Notes: generated by a model not told the origin, from the sequence alone. A stretch of DNA of 64,000 nucleotides from an uncultured Pseudomonadales bacterium (GCA_943788835.1 CALSRU010000011.1:27341-91340), one strand, 5' to 3'. Positions 48,772 through 58,791 are shown, counted from the stretch's first letter. Numbers and translations are program-made.

Positions 48772-48963
48772 GGTAAAGAGACCGTCATGTAGTTTGATTA
48801 ATTTGATAAATTAACAGTTACAGGGCCTGCTTGTCGAGTTATTCTGATATTGGTTAACCGAACTATTAAAAAACATGCTAGAGAATCGATTGGTGATAGG
48901 AGACGAGGCGAGTAGATTCTGTATAAATACTCATAGAGACGCGGTAGAAGTTGTGTTTAAAAA

Positions 48964-50597
48964 ATGATGAAGAAATTAATTGCCACCCAATCTAAAAAGA
49001 ATACCGAGAAGGTACGCAAACGCCTTCAAGGTACGTGTGTGGTTATTAACATACCTGGCGAGATGAGCGGTGAAGTGACGTGTGCCGAAGCCTTGCCGCT
49101 AGGTTTTCGGCTGCTCGCACTGTCGAAACCGGATGAGGCGCTGGTCGTCGCAGAGGCGTTGCTTGCCAAAGTTGATGACATTGTCGATATTTATTTACTC
49201 AAGGCACGAGCATTGCTGGATTTTGAGGCTTTGGGTGAGCTTAAAGAATTGATCGACCCGCTGGTTGCGGCGGCGCCTAGTAACCGCGGCGTGCTGATGG
49301 TGGCGGCGCGGTACTATTATTTACTGGGCCAGGCCAGTAAATCACTCATGTTGGCAAAAAAAGCAGCAGCAAACGATTCGCGCAATGTGGAGTCATTACT
49401 GCATATGGAGCTATGCTACCGCTACAGTGGCTCAACCGATAAGTCGTTTAAAATTCTCGAACGTTGTTTACAAATTGCGGGGCCAAAGCACAAAAACAAT
49501 GATGAGCGCTTTCAACAGTTCAGCGCGGCGCTTTTTCGTCTTGCAAACCATACATTGCTCACCAATGAGCGATTGGCAGAGCTTGAAGATATTTATGTAG
49601 GCAGCGATGATCAGCTATTAAAAACCCAAACGGCATATGCTTTAGCTTCGCAGGCAGCCAAACGCAAAGATCAAACGGCTGAAATTGAATATCTGCTTGT
49701 CGCAAATGCGGCCGAGTGCAAGATGTTGGGGCTGGAAAATAGCCTGCTTAAGAACTTCTATGAAAATAAATATGCTTTGCTAACGCGTTGCTTTGATTCA
49801 TCAAGCCTGCGTGGTTTCCAGACACAATAACAGCCAATCACGCGCCTGTTTTTGTACTGGGCTTACCGCGAAGCGGCACTACTTTGCTCGAGCAGATGTT
49901 GGGCGGACACTCAAGTGTCGGGCAAGTGGGCGAATCCAAGGCATTTTTATCGGCGCTAAGGCGCGCTTGTCGTAAAATAAACCCGCTATGGAATTATGCA
50001 GATTATCCGAATGATGTAGAGAGGTTATCGCCAGAAGCACTGCAAGGCATAGTCAACAATTGCGAGTTACATCAGTCTTTGTTAACTGAAAAGATAATTT
50101 ATATTGACAAGGAGCTTTCAAATTTCCAGTATGTTGGCTTAATGGCGCTGTTATTTCCTAAGGCGAAGTTTATTCACATGGACCGAGCGCCCATGGATAT
50201 ATTTTTAAGTTGTTTTCGCAATAGTATTGCTGGCGTCCCTGAAACGGCTAATTTAAAAGCGATTGCCGAATATTATTGTTATATGAAGCAACTCGTGGGT
50301 CATTGGCGTTCGATTTTTCAAGACAGACTTTTGATTATCAATTATCAGTCGCTCGTTCATGAGCCAGAAAAGTTTGCTCGCCAAGCGGCTGACTTTGTTG
50401 GTATAGAGTTTGAGCCTGCTATGCTTGATTTCCACCAGCGAAAAAATATTGTGCGTACATTGAGTGTGGATCAGGTGCGTAAGAAAATATATACCTCGTC
50501 TATTGAGGGTTGGCGAGCCTACAGCGAAGTATTAGAGCCAGCGCGCGAAGTACTGGAGAAAAATAATATACCCCTAGAGGGTGTGGCTTTTTTGTAA
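48964..50597 (+). pseudogene. TPR-sulfotransferase, one frameshift
   Basis: The N-terminal frame (48964-49830) encodes TPR-like helices (LSKPDEALVVAEALLAKVDD; YYLLGQASKSLMLAKKAAAN). The C-terminal frame (from about 49809 to 50597) encodes the PAPS-dependent sulfotransferase domain with the 5'-phosphosulfate loop FVLGLPRSGTTLLEQM and the 3'-phosphate segment FIHMDRAPMDIFLSCFRNS. One missing base near 49806-49808 (AGC-CT-GCG for AGC-CCT-GCG) would join them into about 544 residues, aligned with the intact neighbour at 50647. This type resembles bacterial relatives of tyrosylprotein sulfotransferases; the acceptor is unknown. Confidence 0.82.
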
Positions 50598-50646
50598 AAA
50601 GGGTGTCGGACGAAAAAAATCTTGAATGCACGATCAATAAAATAGT

Positions 50647-52191
50647 ATGAGCGCGAGTAGAATGCCTTCGATTTTTCAAAAAAAAATCAGTGATATTAAC
50701 GATACAATTGCCGTCGGTGATTTTCATGGTGCGGCACATAAGTTAACGTTGTTGGCATCAAGTGAGCCTAGACCCGCTGGCCCCGCTAAAACAATTAATT
50801 ATTTACGTCTTAAAGTGTTTAATCGCTTACAGTGGCTAGTAGAGGCGGCTGACGCAGTCGCTGAGCTGAGTGGTAGTCAGGGTCTAATTGCTGAAGAATA
50901 TCTAGAGGTGGCGCTTTTTCATGTGTTAACGGGGGATGTTGAAGAGGCCGAGTATTTTATGCGCCAAGCGATGACGCTAGACAAGCGCAGTTTTTTGCTC
51001 GCCTCAGAGCTTGCTATTTTGTTTGAACAGCAAGGCAAGCGTGAAAAAGCACTGTCGATATATAACAAAATTTTAAAAAATATGCTGGCGCGCAAGAAAG
51101 TAGATGCGGTGGGGGCGCGGGTGTTGAATCGCTTAGCGGGGCTTCGTTCGCTTACGGAAGTAGAGATTGATCAGGTAGCCGCCTTGTGCTCGAAGTATAC
51201 GGGCGGTGAGTTAGAGGTGAGGCTTTTGTTTGGTCTTGCCAAATGTTATGCCAAAGTGGGTGATGTCAACAACGAGATAGACTGCCTTGAAAAAGCTAAT
51301 CGACTGGCAGACCGTGTGAACGAGTCTCAGGTTGGCGCACAGACAATCGCTGCTTCGCGCCATCGGTTGGAGGCTATTAAAGCGCTCTTTGATCAGCCCA
51401 CCCCTGCCTGGCTGCCAACGTATTTTCAATCGGGTAGGGCTCCTGTATTTATATTGGGAATGCCGCGTAGCGGCACAACACTGGTAGAGCAGATACTGGG
51501 TGCGCACTCTGCTATAGGGAATTCTGGAGAGTCCAGAGCCATGGGCATTGCTTTTCAAAGGCGGTTGCTAGATAAACCTTTGTTGCCTGAGGATGCCGGC
51601 AGTTCACTGCCATTTTTGCGCTATAAAACGCTAGACTATGAAGACAGCAAAGCAATTATCAGTGATTACGATCAGTACCAAGCGCTGTTGTCTGATAAAC
51701 CCGTGATTACCGATAAAGAATTGTCGAATATAGATAGAGTCGGTATTATTTTAAAGCTATATCCCAATGCTAAATTTATTTATGTGCAGCGTCATCCATT
51801 GGATGTGTGTGCCAGTATTATGCAGCAGGACTTTTCGCAGGCCTATTTTTCAGGCTCCAGCCTTAAGATTGCGCAGGAGTATGAGGTTTACTACCAAAAA
51901 GCTTTATATTGGAAGCAGTTGTACCCTAAAGCTGTTTCGATAATTGAGTATGAGTCGCTTGTCTCAGATTTTGAAACTAATGTTAAAATACTGCTTGAAT
52001 TTTTAGGGTTGGGCTGGGAGGAAGCGATCGCCCATTTTTATAAGCGTGAAAACTCGGTACGTACCCCTAGCGTCACGCAGGTCAGGTCAAGTATTAATTC
52101 AAAGTCTGTTGGTAAGTGGCGTAAATATCAGAGGCTGATTCAACCGGCTGAACAGTATCTAGGTTCTCAGGGGCGTTCGCCTAAAATGTAG
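50647..52191 (+). CDS. TPR-containing sulfotransferase
   Basis: A 514-residue intact protein. The N-terminal half is TPR-like (YFMRQAMTLDKRSFLLASEL, about residues 98-118, and ILFEQQGKREKALSIYNKIL). The C-terminal half is a sulfotransferase domain: the PAPS loop VFILGMPRSGTTLVEQILGA (about residues 268-287) and the 3'-phosphate motif FIYVQRHPLDVCASIMQQ. It transfers sulfate from PAPS to a hydroxyl or tyrosine of an unknown acceptor. The TPR part may bind a protein substrate, which is inference. It follows a broken paralogue by 49 nt. Confidence 0.88.
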   Translation: MSASRMPSIFQKKISDINDTIAVGDFHGAAHKLTLLASSEPRPAGPAKTINYLRLKVFNRLQWLVEAADAVAELSGSQGLIAEEYLEVALFHVLTGDVEEAEYFMRQAMTLDKRSFLLASELAILFEQQGKREKALSIYNKILKNMLARKKVDAVGARVLNRLAGLRSLTEVEIDQVAALCSKYTGGELEVRLLFGLAKCYAKVGDVNNEIDCLEKANRLADRVNESQVGAQTIAASRHRLEAIKALFDQPTPAWLPTYFQSGRAPVFILGMPRSGTTLVEQILGAHSAIGNSGESRAMGIAFQRRLLDKPLLPEDAGSSLPFLRYKTLDYEDSKAIISDYDQYQALLSDKPVITDKELSNIDRVGIILKLYPNAKFIYVQRHPLDVCASIMQQDFSQAYFSGSSLKIAQEYEVYYQKALYWKQLYPKAVSIIEYESLVSDFETNVKILLEFLGLGWEEAIAHFYKRENSVRTPSVTQVRSSINSKSVGKWRKYQRLIQPAEQYLGSQGRSPKM

Positions 52192-52211
52192 CAGAGACAG
52201 GCAAATTTAAC

Positions 52212-52998
52212 ATGTGGTTTCCTGAACGAATACGAAACATAGCGTCGGTAGATGTTGAACCAGCAATTCGCGCGTTAGAAAAATTGGACGAGTCTGATTG
52301 GCTTGCCGACGAAGCACTCAAGAAAGAAATTGGCAGGCGATAGGCCTGCACAATTACTATTCTTTTATTCTATGTCCAAAGAGGAATATGCAGCTGCACT
52401 TGCTAAAGGCCCGATACAGCAAAGTGACGTCAAGCAATTAGGCGCTTACGATCAGCTGTTTGATGAGTTCGCCTATTTGTTTGAGGCTATTCAAAGTCAT
52501 TACCCCGCCGGAGGGGTATTCTTGCGTGCGCAAATTGCTCGTATGCCGCCCGGTGGTAAGATCAAAGAGCATAAAGACAACCTGCTTATTTTAGAGAATA
52601 CGCATCGGCTACATATACCCATAATCACCACCCCTAAGCTAAAGTTTTTTGTAGATGGCGAGCGGGTTACATTGGAAGCGGGGCATATTTACGAGCTAAA
52701 CAATCAATTAAATCATTGGGTCGAAAACCCGAGGGATTCGATTAATCGGGTCCATTTAATTTTGGATTATCTGCCGCCTGAGTACAATATCCCAGCTTCG
52801 GCCGATGAAAATTTTAAATTTTATATTCGAGAGCATAGGGCAGGCCGGCAGTCTAAACCTTCAGATGTTAAAGTTGAGTTGCCAAAGGTTGTGGCAACTG
52901 TGGCTCATGGCGATAGTCAGGCGGGTTATTCTTACGCGGTATATCTTATCGATTTTAATAATAAAGCAAGTAGCAAAGTGATTGGACGGCTGTTTTAG
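52212..52998 (+). pseudogene. Aspartyl/asparaginyl beta-hydroxylase-like protein, frameshifted
   Basis: The ATG at 52212 opens MWFPERIRNIASVDVEPAIR and stops at TAG 52341-52343. The true frame appears to switch between about 52300 and 52341, continuing AGDRPAQLLFFYSMSKEEYA to 52998. The domain is a 2-oxoglutarate/Fe(II) dioxygenase of the Asp/Asn hydroxylase type: HKD (iron ligands), HRLHIPI, LNNQLNHWVENP and RVHLILDYLPPE. The reaction is hydroxylation of Asp/Asn in proteins or peptides. The C-terminal extension YAVYLIDFNNKASSKV looks like the first blade of a beta-propeller, continued in the next reading frame. Confidence 0.75.
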
Positions 52999-53015
52999 AG
53001 GCTGGAGGCTCTTCG

Positions 53016-53747
53016 TTGAACTTGAGCAACGCGCCATACGGCGTGGTTGTGACAGACAAAGAAGTCGTCGTTGCGGCAAGTGGTGACCTGCATTGCTTTG
53101 ATAAGAGCTTCAAGTACAAGACCTCTTATCACACGCCTTTTATTAAGAATGCACGCCAATGTGTGTATGACGGCAAATACATTTATGTAGTTTCGCAAGG
53201 CACGGACTCGGTGGTGCGCTTTAATATAAAGAAAAAACTGTTTGACACTGCATGGCGGTTTTATGTTGATGGCTCAAATAAAATTGCCGTGAAGAAAGTA
53301 TCACCTGAAAAAGACACGCTTATAGAGTCCTCGAATTTATTTGGGCTTAATAGCTTAGTCGTAAATAACGGCGACTTTATTGTATCGGGCGACCAATTGA
53401 CTAATGTAATTAAAATGAAAAATGGGCGCGTAGATTCGGGCGAGCAAATTCCTCGCGAAACATCCGATATGGTTAGCTTTGCAAAAGGTATTGCTTATCT
53501 GAATGCTAATCTGAAACAGGTTAGCTATATGGCGGATTACGATTATCGGGCAATCAAGAGCAATTCATTGGTCGTTGCCAGCAGCTTTTCGACAGGGCTT
53601 TGCGGTTATCAAAAAGGCACGCTGCTGGCAGGCACTCAACCGGCAGGGGTGGTCTTGCTTGATATGAAAAACCAGGATATCGCGTATGAGGTTGCCATAG
53701 ATGATAGTGAAGCCAGTATGGTCTTGGCTCTTGATGTATTGCTGTGA
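53016..53747 (+). CDS. Beta-propeller-like protein, probably the C-terminal part of the upstream gene
   Basis: A 243-residue frame from a TTG at 53016. Repeated units of the type YGVVVTDKEVVVAASGDLHC, YDGKYIYVVSQGTDSVVRFN and SLVVNNGDFIVSGDQLTNVI suggest beta-propeller blades. In the same frame immediately upstream, DWTAVLEAGGSSLNLSNAPY continues naturally from the hydroxylase frame's SSKVI. Loss of one copy of a GATT tandem repeat near 52980 would explain the break. So the original was probably a single hydroxylase-propeller fusion. It could instead be expressed separately from the TTG, but its ribosome-binding site (GGAGG) lies about 9 nt upstream, so that is possible. Confidence 0.55.
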   Translation: MNLSNAPYGVVVTDKEVVVAASGDLHCFDKSFKYKTSYHTPFIKNARQCVYDGKYIYVVSQGTDSVVRFNIKKKLFDTAWRFYVDGSNKIAVKKVSPEKDTLIESSNLFGLNSLVVNNGDFIVSGDQLTNVIKMKNGRVDSGEQIPRETSDMVSFAKGIAYLNANLKQVSYMADYDYRAIKSNSLVVASSFSTGLCGYQKGTLLAGTQPAGVVLLDMKNQDIAYEVAIDDSEASMVLALDVLL

Positions 53748-53788
53748 CGGATAATGCAGAAAAAGGGTTTAATTAATCGGGTATTTCA

Positions 53789-54355
53789 ATGAAGGGTTTT
53801 CCTGGGCATGTTTGTGATAATTTTTTTGCAGAGCCTAAAAAAATACGACGCGCAGCACTGAATTTAGATTTTAAAGCACCTAATCCGCAGGGTATGGGGG
53901 GGCTTGCCTGGCGATGTGATGTTCCGATTACTTCAGAGATTGCTGAAAAGTTGGAGTCTGTATGGGGCTTTAAAATACAGCCAGTACGTGCGGAAATCCG
54001 TTACACGCTTAGCTCGGCGGCCGAGATTAGTGAGCGCAGAGGAATCATATGCCACTCCGATGCGGGTACATCTGAATTCACTGCTGTAATTTATCTTAGT
54101 AGGCCGCAAGATTGCTTAGGCGGCACGGCTTTTTTTGAGCACCGGCCTACTAAAAGCAAGGCTCACTATCCTCGGCAAGTTGCCGTTGACTTTAGGGCGA
54201 TTAACGACTGGAAAGAATATTACTGCGCCAATATGAAATTTAATCGAATGGTGACGTACCACTCTAATATTTTTCATGGCATTAAAAGGCCGTTCTTTGG
54301 CGAAGACATAAAGTCGGCAAGGATGATTCAATCTATTCGGTTTAATCGGGCTTAA
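53789..54355 (+). CDS. DUF6445-like protein, putative 2OG-Fe(II) oxygenase
   Basis: A 188-residue protein with features of a small 2-oxoglutarate dioxygenase fold. CHSDAGTSEFTAVIYLSRPQ supplies an H-x-D pair, and YHSNIFHG near the C-terminus supplies the distal histidine. GGTAFFEHRPT lies between, as in prolyl-hydroxylase-like proteins. This resembles DUF6445. It is probably a hydroxylase of an unknown substrate. It stands between the propeller frame and a convergent sulfotransferase gene; the two coding regions overlap by 4 nt. Confidence 0.65.
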   Translation: MKGFPGHVCDNFFAEPKKIRRAALNLDFKAPNPQGMGGLAWRCDVPITSEIAEKLESVWGFKIQPVRAEIRYTLSSAAEISERRGIICHSDAGTSEFTAVIYLSRPQDCLGGTAFFEHRPTKSKAHYPRQVAVDFRAINDWKEYYCANMKFNRMVTYHSNIFHGIKRPFFGEDIKSARMIQSIRFNRA

Positions 54356-55248
54356 TGATTGGAGTTAAACGTTTTTATAGTGCTCCAGCTGTCTTCTACT
54401 GTTGGCAGCACGGGCAGTATTTGATTTTCGCGGGCGCGCCATTTGTCGGTGGCTGGTTTAGATACGGTTGTGGCGCTCAAGGGCAGTTCATTGGCAGTGA
54501 CTACATCGTATAGGCTTTTATCGATAGGGATATTGAAGGCGGTGCAGATTTTTTTAATAGCCAACGGTGTTTTATTCACGAGCTGCTGGTAACTAAGGCT
54601 CACAACTCTGTCTTTGGCGAGTGGGGCGAGGTCCTGCATAATTTTTTCATTGCACGCCTTCCACTGAAAAGCGGCAATATCGGGAATGGACTTAGATTTC
54701 AAGCTACGCCAGTTACTAGGAAGCAGGAAGCACCAATAACCTAGTGGCCAGTCGGGCAAGTTGGTAAAGCGCACGAAACTTCCTTTACGCTCCCAGCCAT
54801 CAATAATGCTGTTAATATTTTCTTCAGGTTTTCGGTAAAGGTAGATGAAGCGAGCATCGGGGAATATGTTAAGCAAGAAGGGTATATTTAAAGAGTTTCT
54901 GGGTGTTTTTTCAATAAACTGAGCGCGGGCAGGCCTAGATTTTTTAGTAAGTTCGGTGAAAAGCAGCCCCTTATTATTTTTAAGTTGTTGAAAGTACTCG
55001 TGCTTAAACAGGCTTGCTAGCTCTGAGTTATAATGGTTTGCGTTTAAACAGGCTGAGTCTTGCGCTTCATTTTCAAAGGTAAGCTCGGGAAATTTAGCGT
55101 AAATTGCGTGGCTCTCGTTTTGAATCGACCACAGGTGAGAGCTATTAATTAACGTTTCGAATAATAGCGTGCTGCCTGAGCGGGGCGCCGAGACGATAAA
55201 AATGGGTTTTGTGAATAGCTGCTTGTCGAGGCTGGCGTTGATTTTCAT
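54352..55248 (-). CDS. Sulfotransferase family protein
   Basis: A 298-residue protein with the PAPS-binding loop PIFIVSAPRSGSTLLFETLI (about residues 16-35) and the 3'-phosphate segment DARFIYLYRKPEENINSIID. No TPR extension is present. The central GYWCFLLPSNWRSLKSKS segment and AFQWKACNEKIMQDL are typical of carbohydrate-type bacterial sulfotransferases. It is on the opposite strand to most of the island. Acceptor unknown. Confidence 0.83.
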   Translation of the reverse strand: MKINASLDKQLFTKPIFIVSAPRSGSTLLFETLINSSHLWSIQNESHAIYAKFPELTFENEAQDSACLNANHYNSELASLFKHEYFQQLKNNKGLLFTELTKKSRPARAQFIEKTPRNSLNIPFLLNIFPDARFIYLYRKPEENINSIIDGWERKGSFVRFTNLPDWPLGYWCFLLPSNWRSLKSKSIPDIAAFQWKACNEKIMQDLAPLAKDRVVSLSYQQLVNKTPLAIKKICTAFNIPIDKSLYDVVTANELPLSATTVSKPATDKWRARENQILPVLPTVEDSWSTIKTFNSNH

Positions 55249-55414
55249 AGTTGCAATTCGGTAATCAGATTATTAGATTAGGATACACTTGACTAAGATA
55301 CACTTGACTAAGAAGTTAAAAGGCTGCGGTTATACTGACTGCGCTAAGCTTAAGAAAGTTATCTGTTTAATAAATAGTTAGTAAGAAGAGTAAACGTGGC
55401 GTTAGAGATAACAT

Positions 55415-56032
55415 ATGTATATTAAAACCGATTTCAGAGATATTTGTCAGTTAAATGTTTCAGAGCTTGCCAAGCAAGTGAGCCAGCTAAGTGACGATGA
55501 ATGGTATGCCGATGCCGAGCGTCAGGAAACATTTTCGATTCATAAAGCAACTCAAGCAATACGGCTGGTAGATGATATAGAGCCCGGCACGGTAAAAGCC
55601 AAAGTTCATCCACTCTATGCTGAATTTAAACAGCACGTTTCGCCAGTATTGGGGGCCATTAAGCGCAATATTGATCAGCGGGTAAATGTAAAAAAACTTG
55701 AAAAAGCACACGGAAAGAGTCGATTTGTGCGAGTTATTTTAGCGCGGCTCAATGATGGTGGCGAAATTCCGCCTCACAACGATACAGGCCCGAGTTTAAT
55801 GTATGTGCATAGAGTACATTGCCCGCTAATAACCAATAGCGATTGCGAATTTTACGTGGGCGAATCGGTTCGAAAACTAGGAGTGGGTGGGCTAGTTGAA
55901 ATTAATAATCGCCGTAAGCATGCGGTAAAAAACAACGGCTCTGAAAAGCGTGTACACCTTATTGCTGATTATTATGTGCCAGGAGAGCGAATAATTGATA
56001 TTGATGGCACGACCCATATTTGTAAACTTTAG
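55415..56032 (+). CDS. Aspartyl/asparaginyl beta-hydroxylase-like protein
   Basis: A 205-residue intact relative of the frameshifted hydroxylase at 52212. 2OG/Fe(II) features: IPPHNDTGPSLMYVHRVHCP (H-x-D ligands and RVH), EINNRRKHAVKNN (distal histidine) and RVHLIADYYVPGE (2-oxoglutarate-binding Arg). There is no signal peptide, so it acts in the cytoplasm before export of any protein substrate. It starts at ATG 55415, in a region with little ribosome-binding sequence, and is followed by an exported protein gene after 28 nt. Confidence 0.75.
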   Translation: MYIKTDFRDICQLNVSELAKQVSQLSDDEWYADAERQETFSIHKATQAIRLVDDIEPGTVKAKVHPLYAEFKQHVSPVLGAIKRNIDQRVNVKKLEKAHGKSRFVRVILARLNDGGEIPPHNDTGPSLMYVHRVHCPLITNSDCEFYVGESVRKLGVGGLVEINNRRKHAVKNNGSEKRVHLIADYYVPGERIIDIDGTTHICKL

Positions 56033-56060
56033 CCTTTATATGAAAAATTTGGTGCAGTGA

Positions 56061-56633
56061 ATGAGGGTATTTGATATGAGACGACTTTTTTCTAATTTAC
56101 GTTTAGCGTGTTTATTGTCAGTAGGGACGTTATTGCTATCGTTGCAATCAATAGCCGAGCCAAATGATGCAGTGGTGGTGCCAAAGTTACCCGAGCGTGT
56201 GACCTATGATTGTGATTTTTATCTTGAGCAGTATCTGCCTGATGCGCCGAGATTAGAGTTCAACAAGCTTACAGAGCTGTTCCTGTGGATTAAAAAGCGG
56301 ATAGCCGGTGACCTTCGGCAGGATCCTGGTCAACGATTTGTGAGCGCTGTTGAGGCTGGCCATTGGAGAAAGGTAGCAACCGACGATGAAGGCAAATTTG
56401 TAAGAAGTATCTGGCTTATTCCAGCGAGCGCTACCAATAAAAGTAACCCCATGCATGTATTACTCGAGCGCAGAGCAGATGGCTATATAGTAACGCGTAT
56501 TTACGATGAGCATCTTCAAGCTTTGGGATTTTATGGTTACTCTGGTGAACTCATAGATAAGATAACCCATGAGGGGGCATATTATTGTCAGGCTGAGGAG
56601 ACCTTGTCTGATGGTGCCGAGAATGCTAAGTAG
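56061..56633 (+). CDS. Exported hypothetical protein
   Basis: A 190-residue precursor with a signal peptide (LACLLSVGTLLLSLQSIAEP, cleavage after IA near residue 31). The mature part has two cysteines (YDCDFYLEQYL and YYCQAEE) that could pair. No known domain is visible. The start is ATG 56061, or ATG 56076. It lies between a hydroxylase and a sulfotransferase gene with short gaps, so it probably belongs to the same transcript, and could be a substrate or a scaffold. This is inference. Confidence 0.6.
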   Translation: MRVFDMRRLFSNLRLACLLSVGTLLLSLQSIAEPNDAVVVPKLPERVTYDCDFYLEQYLPDAPRLEFNKLTELFLWIKKRIAGDLRQDPGQRFVSAVEAGHWRKVATDDEGKFVRSIWLIPASATNKSNPMHVLLERRADGYIVTRIYDEHLQALGFYGYSGELIDKITHEGAYYCQAEETLSDGAENAK

Positions 56634-56648
56634 TTTTCAGGCTAAATA

Positions 56649-57206
56649 ATGAAAATTTTTGGCATAGGCTTTCATAAAACCGGGACGACGAGCTTGGCTC
56701 AGGCGCTTAAGATGCTTGGGTTTTCGGTAACGGGGCCCAATGGGATAAATGATCCTAATATTGCTGATAACGCTCGGTATTTGATACAACGCTTAGTCAC
56801 TCAATACGATGCATTTCAAGATAATCCCTGGCCTATCTTTTATAAAGAGCTTGTCCAAGAGGTTCCCGATGGAAAGTTTATTTTGACTTATCGGGATCCA
56901 AAAAAGTGGATCCATAGCCAGGTTAGGCACTTTGGTAAAAACGAGACACCCATGAGGCGCTGGATCTACGGCAAAGGCTGCCCAGAGGGTAATGAGTCGG
57001 TTTACCTCAAACGATACCAGCAGCATAACCGCGACGTGGTTGAGCATTTTAAAAAACTTAATAAGCCATTGCTGATCATGAATTTAGAAAAAGGTCATGG
57101 TTGGGATAAGTTATGTTCGTTCTTAGATTTTCCGCAGCCAGATGCTCCATTCCCGCATGCCAATAAGGCCGAGGCGCGCGAGCGCTCCTTGGTGCAGCGC
57201 CCGTAG
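56649..57206 (+). CDS. Sulfotransferase family protein (short form)
   Basis: A 185-residue protein beginning MKIFGIGFHKTGTTSLAQAL, the P-loop-like PAPS-binding start of a compact sulfotransferase group. The later FILTYRDPKKWIHSQVRHFG segment is the 3'-phosphate motif (RD..K..H.S). The C-terminus is short and ends with SLVQRP, and may be cut. It is 15 nt after the exported protein gene and 23 nt before the next sulfotransferase. Confidence 0.8.
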   Translation: MKIFGIGFHKTGTTSLAQALKMLGFSVTGPNGINDPNIADNARYLIQRLVTQYDAFQDNPWPIFYKELVQEVPDGKFILTYRDPKKWIHSQVRHFGKNETPMRRWIYGKGCPEGNESVYLKRYQQHNRDVVEHFKKLNKPLLIMNLEKGHGWDKLCSFLDFPQPDAPFPHANKAEARERSLVQRP

Positions 57207-57229
57207 GTGCAGAGATTAGAGATTTCACA

Positions 57230-58033
57230 TTGAAAGGCAAATTAAACCTTGTAATCACGGGCTTACCACGCAGCGGCACCAGTTTACTGTGCGCTAGGGT
57301 CAATGACTTTAAAAATGCAGTAGTTTTAAACGAGCCTGCTGAGGTTTTTGGGGCGCTTAGAGGCGGAAGTGTTGAGGGGCTCTTGAGCATATTTAGTCAG
57401 TATCGTGATGATATTGAGCAAGGTAAGCCGGTCGCTAATAAAATTAAAGATGGCAAATTTATAGAGGATACCCGTCTTGAGGATAGCCGCAGTTTGTATG
57501 TGCACCCCATTGATGACAGTCAGTTTACGCTAGGAATAAAAAACACCTTGGTTTTTATGGCCATGCTGTCTGAAATAACACGCGCCAAAGGGCTCCCTAA
57601 AGTTGTAGCCAGTATTCGCCATCCTTATGACTGTATTGCTTCTTGGCATAGCGTTGCTTTTCCGCACTTGCAGCAGGCGAAACCGGATTTTTTACTCAAC
57701 TACGCTACGGGCAATTTTTCCGATCGTTTGCCCGAGTTATTAAATGAGCAAGACCTTTATGTAAGATCCGCTAAATTGTGGCTACTACTTGCCAAGACGC
57801 TATTAGTTGCCAAGAGCAAGATACATGTAGTGCGCTACGAAGATATGGTGAAAAAACCGGAACGAGAGTACGAGCGAATTAGCCAGTATTTGGGCTTAAA
57901 AATGAATGTAGAGCAGTCGCTAAGTGCTTCCAAGCCCGTGAGGCGCAGGGAGGAGTTTAGTGACGCGCAAAGAGGTGCTATTGCAGAAGTTTGCAATAAG
58001 GTCGCAGGCCAGTTTGGCTATCAGATGAATTGA
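57230..58033 (+). CDS. Sulfotransferase family protein
   Basis: A 267-residue protein starting with TTG at 57230. The PAPS loop is LVITGLPRSGTSLLCARVND (residues 6-25), and the 3'-phosphate motif is VVASIRHPYDCIASWHSVAF. The conserved C-terminal GxW region reads AGQFGYQMN. The frame is intact. It immediately precedes a glycosyltransferase gene (3-nt gap), so the two are probably translationally coupled. Confidence 0.85.
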   Translation: MKGKLNLVITGLPRSGTSLLCARVNDFKNAVVLNEPAEVFGALRGGSVEGLLSIFSQYRDDIEQGKPVANKIKDGKFIEDTRLEDSRSLYVHPIDDSQFTLGIKNTLVFMAMLSEITRAKGLPKVVASIRHPYDCIASWHSVAFPHLQQAKPDFLLNYATGNFSDRLPELLNEQDLYVRSAKLWLLLAKTLLVAKSKIHVVRYEDMVKKPEREYERISQYLGLKMNVEQSLSASKPVRRREEFSDAQRGAIAEVCNKVAGQFGYQMN

Positions 58034-58036
58034 GGT

Positions 58037-58791
58037 ATGGGTGTGGCGCACGAAAATTTAGTAGTACTTATTTGTCTGGGTGACAAAAATTTTAATGTCG
58101 ATTTAACGTTATTATCGCTGCGTTCTATTCGGCAGGTATCAAAGTACGACGGCGATATACTGCTCTTTACCGATTTCGATAAAGATATCCCCGAATTGTC
58201 GTCACTAAAGGTTAATCGTTTGGTTGTGTCGCCAGACTCAATAGACGACCCAAGAAACTTCCGCATTTATATGCATAAGTATTACGACTTTAGCCAGCAT
58301 GAGCGCATTGTCTATATGGACTTCGACATACTGGTGATGAAAAAGCTCGATGCCGTATTTAAAAAAATCCAAAAAGATCGCGTTTTTTATTGTTACGCGC
58401 CTAAAATGCCCTGGGATAACTGGGATGCGTTTGGCGCCAATGATTATATCGCTAAGTATAGGCAGGCACCGGTAGTTAAAATATCGCCAACCGGAATTTG
58501 CTCGGGTGTTTCGGAATTTCGTCAAAATATCTTTTGAAATTACTAAAAAAATGGGCAAAAGTGCTTGATAAAACGGCCTCTCAGAATGATCAGCATGCGT
58601 TTAACGAGTTGCTGGTTAAGGGCGGCTATCCTTGCCAACCATTTCCCAATGAGTGGTTTGAATACCCGCTGCAAAAACCGGATGCGAGAAAATTAAGATC
58701 AACAAACCACTTTATTTTTTATCATTATAATCCGGTTTCGAATCCAATGAAGCTTAAGCACATGACAGCGGACTTAAATGAGGTGGTCTAG
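58037..58791 (+). pseudogene. GT8-like glycosyltransferase, one frameshift
   Basis: The N-terminal frame (58037-58537) has VVLICLGDKNFNVDLTLLSL and the metal-binding D-x-D segment RIVYMDFDILVMKKLDAVF, as in GT8/glycogenin-type enzymes. After ISPTGICSGV the frame breaks. The second frame (to 58791) continues FGISSKYLLKLLKKWAKVL with NDQHAFNELLVKGGYPCQPF. One missing T in a T-run near 58510-58513 would join them into about 251 residues. It would transfer a sugar to a protein or glycan acceptor; the acceptor is not known. Confidence 0.7.
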
